Shown in pieces: positions 1-6,569 of a DNA stretch of 13,170 nucleotides (position 1 is the first letter of the stretch; every line of letters starts with the position of its first letter). The notes beneath the pieces were generated by a model that was not told the DNA's origin, ran no database searches, and worked only from the letters and a program-made list of their open reading frames with translations. Position numbers and translations under genes: made by a program. This DNA comes from Acidimicrobiia bacterium (lineage in GTDB: Bacteria > Actinomycetota > Acidimicrobiia > UBA5794 > UBA11373), in assembly GCA_025456165.1 (NCBI GenBank), contig JALOLI010000008.1, positions 1 to 13,170 on the forward strand. The letters run 5' to 3'.

Positions 1-2089
1 CGCCGTCGGGGTCGGTGTCGTTGGCCAGCACGTCGATGGTCATTGCCGTGTCGCGCCGCGTGGCGGCAGAGTCGTCGGCCGCCACCGGCGGCCGGTTCAC
101 CGCGGCCACGGTGCAAGCCACCTCGGCGGTGGCGCAACGCCCGCCGCGGTCGCAGATCTCATAGAGCAGGCGGTCGCTGCCGCCGGCCCCTTCCTCCGGG
201 CGATACCAGATCCCGCTCAGCGCCACTCGAGCCTCGCCCCGGGCGGGCCCTTCCACCAGGCGCAGCGTCGAGGGGTCCAGATCGTCGTCGGGGTCGTCGT
301 CGTTCTCCAACACCCGGACGACGACGGCGCGGCCGGCGTCGGCCGAGACCGAGTCCGGCCGGGCCACCGGGGGATCGGCCACCGGGTCAACTTCGACGGT
401 CACCACGGCCGTTCCCAGCGAACGGCCTCCGGACGCGGCCTCGTAGCGGAAGGCATCCGTGCCGGAGAAGTCGGCAGCGGGCTGATAGCGGATGCCGCCG
501 TCGGCCTGCAGCGCCGCGGTGCCGTGGCCCGGCGCCGTCACCGACTGCACGGTGGACCCCGCCGGGTCGTTGCCCAGCACCTCGATCCGGACGGCCTGAT
601 CCTCGGAGGTCGCCGCCGAGTCGTCGATGGGGCCGGGAACTGCCTCCCGCGGCACCACCGAGATGATCAGACGAGCCCCTCCCACCGCGCTCCCCCCGGC
701 CCCCAGCACCCGGAAGCCGACGGTGTCGGGCCCGGTGTAGCCGGGCTCCGGCGTGTAGGCGATGCTCCCCGCGCCGGCCTCGGCGGTGCCGTGGCCCGGG
801 AGCTCGTCCAGGACGACCGCGTAGCCCGCCGCCGAAAGCTCACCCGTGATGATGCCTTCAGTGTGAGTCGTGCCCGCCTCGACCACGATCACGTGGTCGG
901 AGACCGGCGGTACCGGGGGCGCAGCCGCGTTGGCCCCGGCGGGAAGCATGAGGTTGAGTCCCAACGCGGCGGCGCCGACGGTGGCGGCCCCGGCCGCGGC
1001 CGCTGCCGTGCCCAGCTCGCGGGCCACCTCGAGCGCCCGCAGGACCGGAGTCTGGGCCAGCCAGGAGAGGGGGCCCGCCGTCCAGCGGAGGCGGCCCAGG
1101 CCGATCCGCAGGAAGGACCGCACCACCTCCGGGTCGAAGAAGCGGCCCGAGCCGCCCACCAGTTCGCGACGGGCCGCCTCGGGCGCGACGGGCTTCTTGT
1201 ACGAGCGCACACTGGTCATGACGTCGTAGGTGTCGGCCACCCGGATCATCCGGCCGGCGAGGGCGATCCCTTGCCCCGCCTTGCCTTCCGGGTACCCGCT
1301 GCCGTCGAAGTTCTCGTGGTGGTCGGCGATCCCCCCGGCCCACTCCCCAAGCCAGGACACCAGCGGCGCCGCCAGTTCCAGGCCGAGCCGGGGATGCCGG
1401 CGCATCTGCTCCCACTCGGCCGCGTCCAGCTTGCCCTGCTTGCCGAGGACCTCCTTCGGGATCCGCAGCTTGCCGATGTCGTGAAGGAGGGCGGCCCAGC
1501 CCAGCTTGGCGCGCGCCGTGCCGCCGAGCTTCATCTCCTGGGCCAGCAGGTCCGTGTAGGTGCGCACGCGCTCGGCGTGGCCCCGCGTCTGCCGGTCGTG
1601 GTAGGACAGCGAGGTGGCCAACTGGAGGATCACCTGAGCGGCCCGTGCCCGGTCTCTGTGCCCGAGCCGGAGCGCCTCCTGGTACATGGCGTCCACGTCC
1701 TTCACGGAGTCGGTGGAGCGCAGCGCGGTCCGGACGCGCGAGGGGGCGTGGTCGGGGAACACCGTGGTCACCCGCAGCAGCACGGCCAAGGGCAGGGCTT
1801 TCTTCGCCAGGCGCTCGACCACCACCAGCACCAGCGACGTCACGGCCAGGATCGCCACGTACCACAGGACGAGCTGCGTGGTCGAGGACGGGAAGGGCAG
1901 CAGCCGGGTCAGCAGGACGGAAGTCCCCAGCGATGCCGCAACGGGAAGGAGAAAGGCGAATGTCCGCAGCAGGAGGGCCAGCACCGGCCGGGCCTGCCAT
2001 TGGGAGGCCGGGTCGATGTCGGCATCCTCGAGAGCCCAAGGCTCCCCCTCGCCTGGTTGGACGCGCTTGCCGAACATGGGTTTCGGCAT
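1..2089 (-). CDS. Membrane HD-GYP phosphodiesterase with extracellular Ig/cadherin-like repeats (C-terminus off the window)
   Basis: Probable cyclic-di-GMP phosphodiesterase fused to a surface repeat region. The frame is open from ATG 2089 to the left edge (696 codons seen, no stop); a TAG lies directly before this ATG, and M5 at 2077 is an alternative start. Residues 37-64 and 73-91 look like a membrane hairpin, followed by ERLAKK, which puts what follows in the cytoplasm. The HD-GYP domain spans about 155-350: H171, HDIGK at 203-207, H232, HHENFDGSGYP from 257, D286. All expected metal-binding residues appear present. A third hydrophobic stretch (about 360-382) precedes at least four Ig/VCBS/tandem-95-like modules, recognisable by PVA.DDS.AT starts, VL.ND(T)DPDG turns and GHGTA..Y.P...F.G.D.F.Y strands; the fourth is cut. 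It lies 98 nt downstream of the menJ-like gene, so it may be the last gene of the rex cluster. The domain calls are confident; c-di-GMP as substrate is inferred from the family. Confidence 0.88.
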   Translation of the reverse strand, partial: MPKPMFGKRVQPGEGEPWALEDADIDPASQWQARPVLALLLRTFAFLLPVAASLGTSVLLTRLLPFPSSTTQLVLWYVAILAVTSLVLVVVERLAKKALPLAVLLRVTTVFPDHAPSRVRTALRSTDSVKDVDAMYQEALRLGHRDRARAAQVILQLATSLSYHDRQTRGHAERVRTYTDLLAQEMKLGGTARAKLGWAALLHDIGKLRIPKEVLGKQGKLDAAEWEQMRRHPRLGLELAAPLVSWLGEWAGGIADHHENFDGSGYPEGKAGQGIALAGRMIRVADTYDVMTSVRSYKKPVAPEAARRELVGGSGRFFDPEVVRSFLRIGLGRLRWTAGPLSWLAQTPVLRALEVARELGTAAAAAGAATVGAAALGLNLMLPAGANAAAPPVPPVSDHVIVVEAGTTHTEGIITGELSAAGYAVVLDELPGHGTAEAGAGSIAYTPEPGYTGPDTVGFRVLGAGGSAVGGARLIISVVPREAVPGPIDDSAATSEDQAVRIEVLGNDPAGSTVQSVTAPGHGTAALQADGGIRYQPAADFSGTDAFRYEAASGGRSLGTAVVTVEVDPVADPPVARPDSVSADAGRAVVVRVLENDDDPDDDLDPSTLRLVEGPARGEARVALSGIWYRPEEGAGGSDRLLYEICDRGGRCATAEVACTVAAVNRPPVAADDSAATRRDTAMTIDVLANDTDPDG

Positions 2090-2187
2090 CTATCGGCCCC
2101 GGGCCGCCCCGGTTGAGGAAGGAGCCACCACCGGCCGGCCGCATCGAGGTCCCCGTGGAGCCCGTTTCTCGGCCCGGGCCGGGAAGG

Positions 2188-3426
2188 TCAGCCCCGGGGG
2201 ACTGCCCGGACCGCCCTCTCCAGCATCCGGTAGGCCGCTCCCCCGGCGCTGCGCTCCGCCGGGTCGAGCAGGTTGGACATCACCTTCAGGGCCCACTCCA
2301 TGAGCGAACGCGAGCGGAAGCCCGTCCGGGTCAAGGCCCGCATCACCCCGGGGCGCCCCAGGGCCCGCACGAACACCCGGCCCATCTTGAAGTAGAGGCC
2401 GAATTGCTCGTCCAGGTCCTGCCGATAGGACTGCAGCAGGCCCAGGTCGCCGGCGGCCAGGGCCTCGTGGGCCCGCCGCGCCGCCAGGTGCCCGGTCTCG
2501 AGGCCGTAGTCGATGCCCTCCCCGTTGAAGGGGTTGATCGCCCCGGCGGCGTCGCCCACCAGCACCCAGTTCGGCCCCACCACCGGCCCCACCGACAGGC
2601 CCATGGGCAGCATTCCCCCGGCCGCCGGACCGAGAGCCTCGCGGTCGGCCAGCCCCCACGACGACGGAGCCGTGGCCACCAGGGCCACCATCAGGTCCCG
2701 GGTGTTCACCGCCTCCCAGCGGTGGAAAGTGGAAACGACGCCTACCCCCCCGTTCACCGTGCCGTCGCCGAGGGGGAAGACCCAGCCGTACCCGGGCACC
2801 ATCTTCCCGGCGGCGTCGTGCAGATCCAGGAAGCTCTCCATGTAGGAGTCGCCCGAGCGGGGACTGGAGAAGTAGGCCCGGGCGCCCAGGCCGAACGGAA
2901 GGCTGCGGTCGCGCTGCGCTCCCAGCGCCCGCCCGAACCGGCTCAGGGCACCGTCGGCCACCACCACGAGGCCGGGGCGTACCACCTCTACCTCGCCGTC
3001 GCGGTGGAGGGCCACCCCTCCGATGCGGCCGTTCGCGCGGATCGGCCGGGCCTCGGTCCCGGTCAGCACGGTGGCCCCCTGCGCCGCCGCCAGGGCGGCG
3101 ATCTGCCCGTCGAGGTCCGCCCGCCGCATAACCGCCCCCCAGTTCGGGTAGACGGGGTGGTCCGGCCAGTCCAACTCGAGCGTGATCCCCCCGGCGTGGG
3201 AGCGCAGGCCCCGGCAGCGGTGGAAGCCCGGCAGGGAGAAGTCGAAGCCCATCGCCTCGAGTTCGTGGATGGCGCGCGGGGTCAGGCCGTCGCCGCAGAC
3301 CTTGTCGCGTGGGTAGGACCGCTTCTCGACCAGCCAGGTGGTGTGCCCCAGGCGCGCCAGCCAGTAGGCGGCGGCGGCGCCGGCCGGGCCGCCTCCCACC
3401 ACGAGCGCCTCGGGTTCGGGAGTCAT
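2188..3426 (-). CDS. menJ: FAD-dependent geranylgeranyl reductase family protein, MenJ-like (menaquinone side-chain saturation)
   Basis: Flavoenzyme of 412 aa, normal family length, predicted to reduce a double bond of a polyprenyl chain. By resemblance to mycobacterial MenJ the likely substrate is the beta-isoprene unit of menaquinone, at the cytoplasmic face of the membrane. Motifs in order: dinucleotide-binding GGGPAG at 11-16, RDKVCGDGLTPRA at 40-52 with the family's conserved Cys44, VVADGA near 155-160, PGYGWVFPLG at 211-220, and FAD-binding GDAAG.INPFNGEGIDYGLETG at 291-312. The start is ATG 3426; no good Shine-Dalgarno is visible, but TAGCCT sits 7 nt before the ATG. It lies 42 nt downstream of rex, suggesting co-transcription and redox control. 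The alternative is a chlorophyll or archaeal-lipid type geranylgeranyl reductase, which the actinobacterial setting makes less likely. The family is certain; the exact substrate is inferred. Confidence 0.9.
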   Translation of the reverse strand: MTPEPEALVVGGGPAGAAAAYWLARLGHTTWLVEKRSYPRDKVCGDGLTPRAIHELEAMGFDFSLPGFHRCRGLRSHAGGITLELDWPDHPVYPNWGAVMRRADLDGQIAALAAAQGATVLTGTEARPIRANGRIGGVALHRDGEVEVVRPGLVVVADGALSRFGRALGAQRDRSLPFGLGARAYFSSPRSGDSYMESFLDLHDAAGKMVPGYGWVFPLGDGTVNGGVGVVSTFHRWEAVNTRDLMVALVATAPSSWGLADREALGPAAGGMLPMGLSVGPVVGPNWVLVGDAAGAINPFNGEGIDYGLETGHLAARRAHEALAAGDLGLLQSYRQDLDEQFGLYFKMGRVFVRALGRPGVMRALTRTGFRSRSLMEWALKVMSNLLDPAERSAGGAAYRMLERAVRAVPRG

Positions 3427-3468
3427 CGACTGGAGGCTAGAGAGGAGGAAGGGCGTAGGGCGCGGCCG

Positions 3469-4098
3469 TCAGTCCGCCGTGCCATGGTGCAAATGGAACG
3501 CCAGCACCTGCAGCTCGGTCGAGAAGTCCACACGGCGGACCTGCACGTGGGCCGGCACGCGCACCACGGTGGGGGCGAAGTTCAGGATGGCGGCCACTCC
3601 CGCCGCCGCGAACACATCGGCCACGGCCTGCGACGCCTCGGGCGGGGTGGCGATGACCCCGATGCTGGCCCCGCGCTCCCGCACGGCTCCAGGCAGTGCC
3701 TCCAGAGGCTCGACCCGGAACTCGCCGACGCGGGTCCCCACCTTGTTGGGGTCGTCGTCGAAGATCCCCACCACCCGGAATCCCTGATCCCCGAAACCGC
3801 CGTAGTTGGCCAGGGCCCGCCCCAGGTTGCCCACGCCGGCGATCACCAGCGGCCAATCCCGGGTGAGGCCGAGTTCCCGGCGGATCTGGAAGCGGAGGTG
3901 CTCGACGTCGTAACCCACCCCGCGCACCCCGTAGGACCCGAGGTACGACAGGTCCTTGCGCACCTTGGCCGCGTTGACCCCGGCCCGGGCGGCCAGTTCC
4001 TCCGAGGAGATGCGGTTCACCCCGGCGGGGAGGTCCTCCAGGCAGCCGAGGTAGACGGTGAGCCGGGGGACGGCGATCTTGGGGATGGCGTGCTTCAC
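3469..4098 (-). CDS. rex: Redox-sensing transcriptional repressor Rex
   Basis: NADH/NAD+-responsive repressor of 209 aa, full length. The N-terminal winged helix (about 1-80) carries the family block VRKDLSYLGSYGVRGVGYDV at 46-65. A Rossmann domain follows, with GVGNLG at 88-93 and GIFDDDPNKVG at 111-121. The C-terminal swapped-helix region has NFAP at 173-176 and VDFSTELQVLAFHL at 190-203. The start is GTG 4098, the only start codon in this frame after the upstream in-frame TGA at 4183-4185. There is no Shine-Dalgarno; instead TATATT (4107-4112) ends 8 nt before the GTG, as expected for a leaderless or nearly leaderless mRNA. The gene has its own promoter behind a strong terminator and probably reads into the menJ-like gene. 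Members of this family respond to the NADH/NAD+ ratio and repress respiratory and fermentative genes. Confidence 0.95.
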   Translation of the reverse strand: MKHAIPKIAVPRLTVYLGCLEDLPAGVNRISSEELAARAGVNAAKVRKDLSYLGSYGVRGVGYDVEHLRFQIRRELGLTRDWPLVIAGVGNLGRALANYGGFGDQGFRVVGIFDDDPNKVGTRVGEFRVEPLEALPGAVRERGASIGVIATPPEASQAVADVFAAAGVAAILNFAPTVVRVPAHVQVRRVDFSTELQVLAFHLHHGTAD

Positions 4099-4099
4099 A

Positions 4100-4119
4100 A
4101 GCGCACAATATAGAACGAG
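4100..4119 (-). promoter_or_regulatory. Probable leaderless promoter of rex (-10 TATATT)
   Basis: On the minus strand TATATT (4112-4107) lies 8 nt before the GTG at 4098, so a transcript starting at the usual distance would begin at or within two bases of the start codon. No convincing -35 is visible. Two TTGTG half-site-like words (4108-4104 and 4100-4096, the second reading TTGTGAA and covering the start codon) resemble halves of the Rex operator TTGTGA-N6-TCACAA. They are direct rather than inverted, so autoregulation here is only a possibility. Confidence 0.45.
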
Positions 4120-4132
4120 CCCATGCCGACGC

Positions 4133-4165
4133 GTTCGGGCCCGGCCGCAGAGGCCGGGCCCGAAC
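4133..4165 (-). terminator. Strong hairpin terminator after the DUF4397 gene
   Basis: Perfect 14-bp inverted repeat, GTTCGGGCCCGGCC and GGCCGGGCCCGAAC, around a 5-nt loop. It starts 17 nt past the stop of the DUF4397 gene and ends before the rex -10. There is no T tract, which is common for GC-rich actinobacterial terminators. It is symmetrical, so it could act on either strand, but only minus-strand genes flank it. It separates the DUF4397 gene from rex. Confidence 0.7.
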
Positions 4166-4182
4166 TGCCGAGGCTGCGAGGG

Positions 4183-4968
4183 TCAGCGCTGGGTGAAGGT
4201 GATGAAGTCGAATGAGCCCAGGCCGAAGGGCGAGCCCATCCCCTTGTCCAGCGACCCGACGGCCAGGACGAAGGTGTTGGCGCGGGGCCCAAACCAGAGG
4301 CGCACCGGGCCGATCGCGATCTCATCGGCGCCCTCGGATGGGCTGACCGCCAGGCCGACCCAGCGCTTGCCGAAGTAGAAGTCCTGGCTGGCGGCCGCGC
4401 CGTTGGGCACGCCGGTGAGCAACTCGCTCATTCGCCGGTTGTCCAGCCCCTTCCGAACACCCTGGTAGATGTCGACGGCCGGGGCGTCGGCGAAGTGCCC
4501 GAGCGTCGCCCGCGCCATGAAGATGCCGATGGGCTGGGTGTTGCTCTCGAAGGCGAACAGGTCGATGCCCAGGCGCAACTGATCGGCGGCACCGGGAACC
4601 AGGCCGGCGGTCAGAGCGGCGATGGCCGTGTAGGCCTTGCCCGACTCCACAGTCAGAGGGGCGGCGAGGACCGCAGGTCCTTCACAGCCGGCGGCGGGGT
4701 TGGTGTCGAGGCGCACCTCGATGTCGTAGGTGCCTGCCGGCACCTCCAGGGGCGCCGCGGCGTTGTTGCCCTTGAAGGGCACGCCGGCCAGAAGCAGGGT
4801 GCCGCCGGCCAGGCAGACATCGACCGGGAGCGCCTTCGCCAGACCGAGAGCGTCCCCGGGGATCCCGTGCACCACGGTGATCTCGGCCGGGGAGGTCGCC
4901 GAAGCCGGGACCGCCCACAGAGCCACGGCCACCAGGGCCGCCAACATGAGAACGAGACTGCGTCGCAT
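4183..4968 (-). CDS. Secreted DUF4397 domain protein
   Basis: Exported protein of 261 aa, function unknown. Residues 1-24 are a clear signal peptide (MRR, then a long hydrophobic core, ending PASA before TSP). The mature part opens with a DUF4397-type beta-sandwich (about 29-150: ITVVHGIPGDA, then PVDVCL, GTYDIEVRL). A second, more diverged half begins near ATLGHFADAPAVDIYQGV, which repeats the same start pattern, so it may be two tandem beta domains. The start is ATG 4968: AGGAGG lies 9 nt upstream, while an open frame extending to 5112 would put a charged, proline-rich stretch before the signal peptide. An out-of-frame ATG at 4976 is only 1 nt from the Shine-Dalgarno. No LPXTG signal or C-terminal membrane anchor is seen. 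It is transcribed alone or after the DinB gene and ends at the hairpin at 4133-4165. Confidence 0.85.
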   Translation of the reverse strand: MRRSLVLMLAALVAVALWAVPASATSPAEITVVHGIPGDALGLAKALPVDVCLAGGTLLLAGVPFKGNNAAAPLEVPAGTYDIEVRLDTNPAAGCEGPAVLAAPLTVESGKAYTAIAALTAGLVPGAADQLRLGIDLFAFESNTQPIGIFMARATLGHFADAPAVDIYQGVRKGLDNRRMSELLTGVPNGAAASQDFYFGKRWVGLAVSPSEGADEIAIGPVRLWFGPRANTFVLAVGSLDKGMGSPFGLGSFDFITFTQR

Positions 4969-4977
4969 GAGTTCATG

Positions 4978-4983
4978 CCTCCT
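4978..4983 (-). promoter_or_regulatory. Shine-Dalgarno AGGAGG deciding the DUF4397 start
   Basis: A perfect AGGAGG on the minus strand sits 9 nt before ATG 4968. It excludes the out-of-frame ATG at 4976 and the longer in-frame start at 5112. It stands out because most other starts in this window have no clear Shine-Dalgarno. Confidence 0.8.
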
Positions 4984-5073
4984 GTCGGGTAGTTGCCGGG
5001 TATACGGAGCTGCGGCCCCCGCTGGATGCCGGAACCCTCGGCAAAGGGGGTGAGGCCAAGAGGGGAAGGAGAC

Positions 5074-5098
5074 GCCGGCGCCGCCGGGCCCGGCCGGC
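5074..5098 (-). terminator. Possible hairpin after the DinB gene
   Basis: GCCGGC (5074-5079) and GCCGGC (5093-5098) are inverted copies around a GC-rich centre that contains the smaller palindrome CCGGGCCCGG. It starts 28 nt past the DinB stop on the minus strand and lies before the DUF4397 start. There is no T tract. It could be a weak terminator or simply GC-rich symmetry. Confidence 0.35.
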
Positions 5099-5125
5099 GA
5101 CGAGGTCTTCACCCCGAGCCCCCGC

Positions 5126-5644
5126 CTACTCCCCTACGGCGCCGTCGATGCACTCCCGCAGCAGGTCGGCGTGCCCGTTGTGGCGGGCGTACTCCTGGAT
5201 CATCTTGACCAGAGTCCAGCGCAGCGTGACCGCCGGATCGCCGGAGGCGTGGCCGTCGAGCGACGGCACCTTCGCCGCCACCGCCCGCGACCGGGCACAC
5301 TCCTCCCGCCAGACCCCCAGATCAACGGCCGCCGTCTCGGCGGAGGCCCCGCTGAAGTCCACCCAGGAGCCGGGATCGGCCGGGTCGCCGTGCAGCCAGG
5401 GGACCTGCTCCCCGGCAAAGCCCCGCCGGAAGTAGGCCCGCTCCAACTCCGCCAGGTGCCGCACCAGACCGAGCAGGGAGAGGCCGGATGGGGGCACGGC
5501 GCGCCGGGCCAGTTGCTCGGGGGTCAGGCCCCGGCACTTCATCGCCAGCGTGGCCCGGTGGAACTCCAGCCAGACCTCGAGTGAGGTGCGCTCGTCGGCG
5601 TCCCGCGGCGGCTCTATCCGTTCCGGGACCGGCACCACGCTCAC
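5126..5644 (-). CDS. DinB superfamily protein (DUF664 type)
   Basis: Protein of 172 aa predicted to form the DinB four-helix bundle, whose members often bind a divalent metal through three His and act in thiol-dependent transfer or detoxification. The DUF664-type pattern is visible: an early TSLEVWLEFHRATL helix, then SLLGLVRHLAELERAYFRR, a WVDF segment, VTLRWTLVKMIQEYARHNGH and HADLLRE near the C-terminus. The likely metal ligands are the His in VRHL and the two in RHNGH. The start is GTG 5644, which overlaps the TGA of the upstream SAM hydroxide adenosyltransferase gene (GTGA), so translation is probably coupled. The open frame continues upstream to 6667 only as a shadow of that gene. Many actinobacterial DinB proteins use mycothiol, and mshA lies in this window, but a link is speculative. 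Confidence 0.85.
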   Translation of the reverse strand: MSVVPVPERIEPPRDADERTSLEVWLEFHRATLAMKCRGLTPEQLARRAVPPSGLSLLGLVRHLAELERAYFRRGFAGEQVPWLHGDPADPGSWVDFSGASAETAAVDLGVWREECARSRAVAAKVPSLDGHASGDPAVTLRWTLVKMIQEYARHNGHADLLRECIDGAVGE

Positions 5645-6459
5645 CGCACCATCCCGAAGGTCACCGGCGTCCCCTCGGCCAAGCCGAAGGCCACATCGGC
5701 GCGGCCGCCGGGAAGGGCCACCGCCACCAGGCCGTAGGAGTCCACGTGGACCACCCCGCCCGGGCCGGCACCGTAGGCCGCAACCCACGGCATCTCGTGC
5801 AAGCCCCCGGCCGCCTCCACCGCCGCCACCTCTCCCGGAACCAGGCCCACCGCCCGCAGGTCGTCGGGGGACACGTTGGTCTGGGCGTTGCCGAAGCCGT
5901 CGACCCACCAGACCCGACCCCGCACCCTGCCCTCCGCCACCTCGGACAGGGGCAGCAGCAGTGGGGTCAGCAAGGCCGCCTCCACCGCCGGGCCCAGGTC
6001 GTCCAGCGCCGCCTGGCCCGAGGCCAGCACCGCCGCCGCCGGGGCGAACACGTCGCGGCCGTCGAAGGTGACCCCGTCGGCGGGGAGGCGGAAGCGCGGA
6101 TCCTCCAGAGACACCGCCCGATCGGCTCCTCCGGTCATGGCCACCGCCGGGGCCAGCAAGCCGTTGTCCGGGCCGACGAAGTAGCCCCACGCGGTGGCGA
6201 CGGCCACCCCCCGCCGCCCCGTCCCCACCCCGGGGTCGACCACCGCCAGGGCGACCCCCGGCGGCAGGTACTGGACGGCGCGCACCAGGGCCAGCGCCCC
6301 GGCCAGGACGTCGCCGCGCCGCACTCCGTGGGTGACGTCGATCACCCGCGCCTGCGGGGCGATGCGCAGGATCACCCCGTGGACCACCCCGACGAACTCG
6401 TCGGCCAGTCCGTAGTCGGAGAGGAAGGAGATGGGAAACGGCGGGCTCTGCGGGTCCAC
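5641..6459 (-). CDS. SAM hydroxide adenosyltransferase (DUF62) family protein with altered catalytic triad
   Basis: Member (272 aa) of the fluorinase/chlorinase/hydroxide adenosyltransferase superfamily; typical members split S-adenosylmethionine with water into adenosine and methionine. Visible motifs: PISFLSDYGLADEFVG near the N-terminus, VIDVTHGVRRGDV, VVDPGVGTGRRG, YFVGPDNGLL, GRDVFAPAAA, and VDGFGNAQTNV in the C-terminal domain. In the family triad Asp-Arg-His, Asp75 and Arg82 are present, but the His expected in TFHGRD is Asp133 here (TFDGRD, codon GAC against CAC). I chose GTG 6459, which gives the normal N-terminus; the ATG at 6537 would add 26 residues of low-complexity sequence. TATGCT lies just upstream, consistent with a leaderless mRNA. 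The 3' end overlaps the DinB gene by 4 nt. Enzyme identity is family-level; activity with the changed residue is uncertain. Confidence 0.87.
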   Translation of the reverse strand: MDPQSPPFPISFLSDYGLADEFVGVVHGVILRIAPQARVIDVTHGVRRGDVLAGALALVRAVQYLPPGVALAVVDPGVGTGRRGVAVATAWGYFVGPDNGLLAPAVAMTGGADRAVSLEDPRFRLPADGVTFDGRDVFAPAAAVLASGQAALDDLGPAVEAALLTPLLLPLSEVAEGRVRGRVWWVDGFGNAQTNVSPDDLRAVGLVPGEVAAVEAAGGLHEMPWVAAYGAGPGGVVHVDSYGLVAVALPGGRADVAFGLAEGTPVTFGMVR

Positions 6460-6467
6460 GGGCGCCG

Positions 6468-6473
6468 AGCATA
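6468..6473 (-). promoter_or_regulatory. Possible -10 of a leaderless promoter for the DUF62 gene
   Basis: TATGCT on the minus strand ends 8 nt before GTG 6459, which would place the transcript start at or next to the start codon. No Shine-Dalgarno and no clear -35 are present. The same arrangement is seen at rex. Confidence 0.35.
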
Positions 6474-6536
6474 GGCCCCCGGGGACCCCAGCAGGCCCGG
6501 GGCGGCCGGCCGCCTCCGCAGCCGCGTCCGGGCCCA

Positions 6537-6542
6537 TACAAT
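6537..6542 (+). promoter_or_regulatory. Possible -10 (TACAAT) for the Clp1-like gene
   Basis: TACAAT matches five of six bases of the TATAAT consensus and lies 27 nt before GTG 6570, leaving a short leader with a weak GCGGAG ribosome-binding site about 8 nt from the start. No -35 match is seen. It is back to back with the DUF62 promoter, so the 110-nt gap would be a divergent promoter region. Confidence 0.45.
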
Positions 6543-6569
6543 CCTGCTCCCGCCGAGCGGAGCGCCCCC

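Noticed and set aside
858..2144. Minus-strand frame of 428 codons overlapping the HD-GYP gene
   Set aside because: The neighbouring frame carries the complete HD-GYP and repeat motifs; this one is compositionally biased and motif-free.
1645..4113. Long plus-strand open frame (822 codons) opposite the HD-GYP, menJ-like and rex genes
   Set aside because: Its translation is Pro/Gly/Arg/His-rich with no motif and lies antisense to three genes with clear family motifs; such shadows are expected at this GC content.
4969..5112. Longer N-terminus of the DUF4397 protein from 5112
   Set aside because: It would bury a clear signal peptide 48 residues inside and ignore the AGGAGG directly before ATG 4968.
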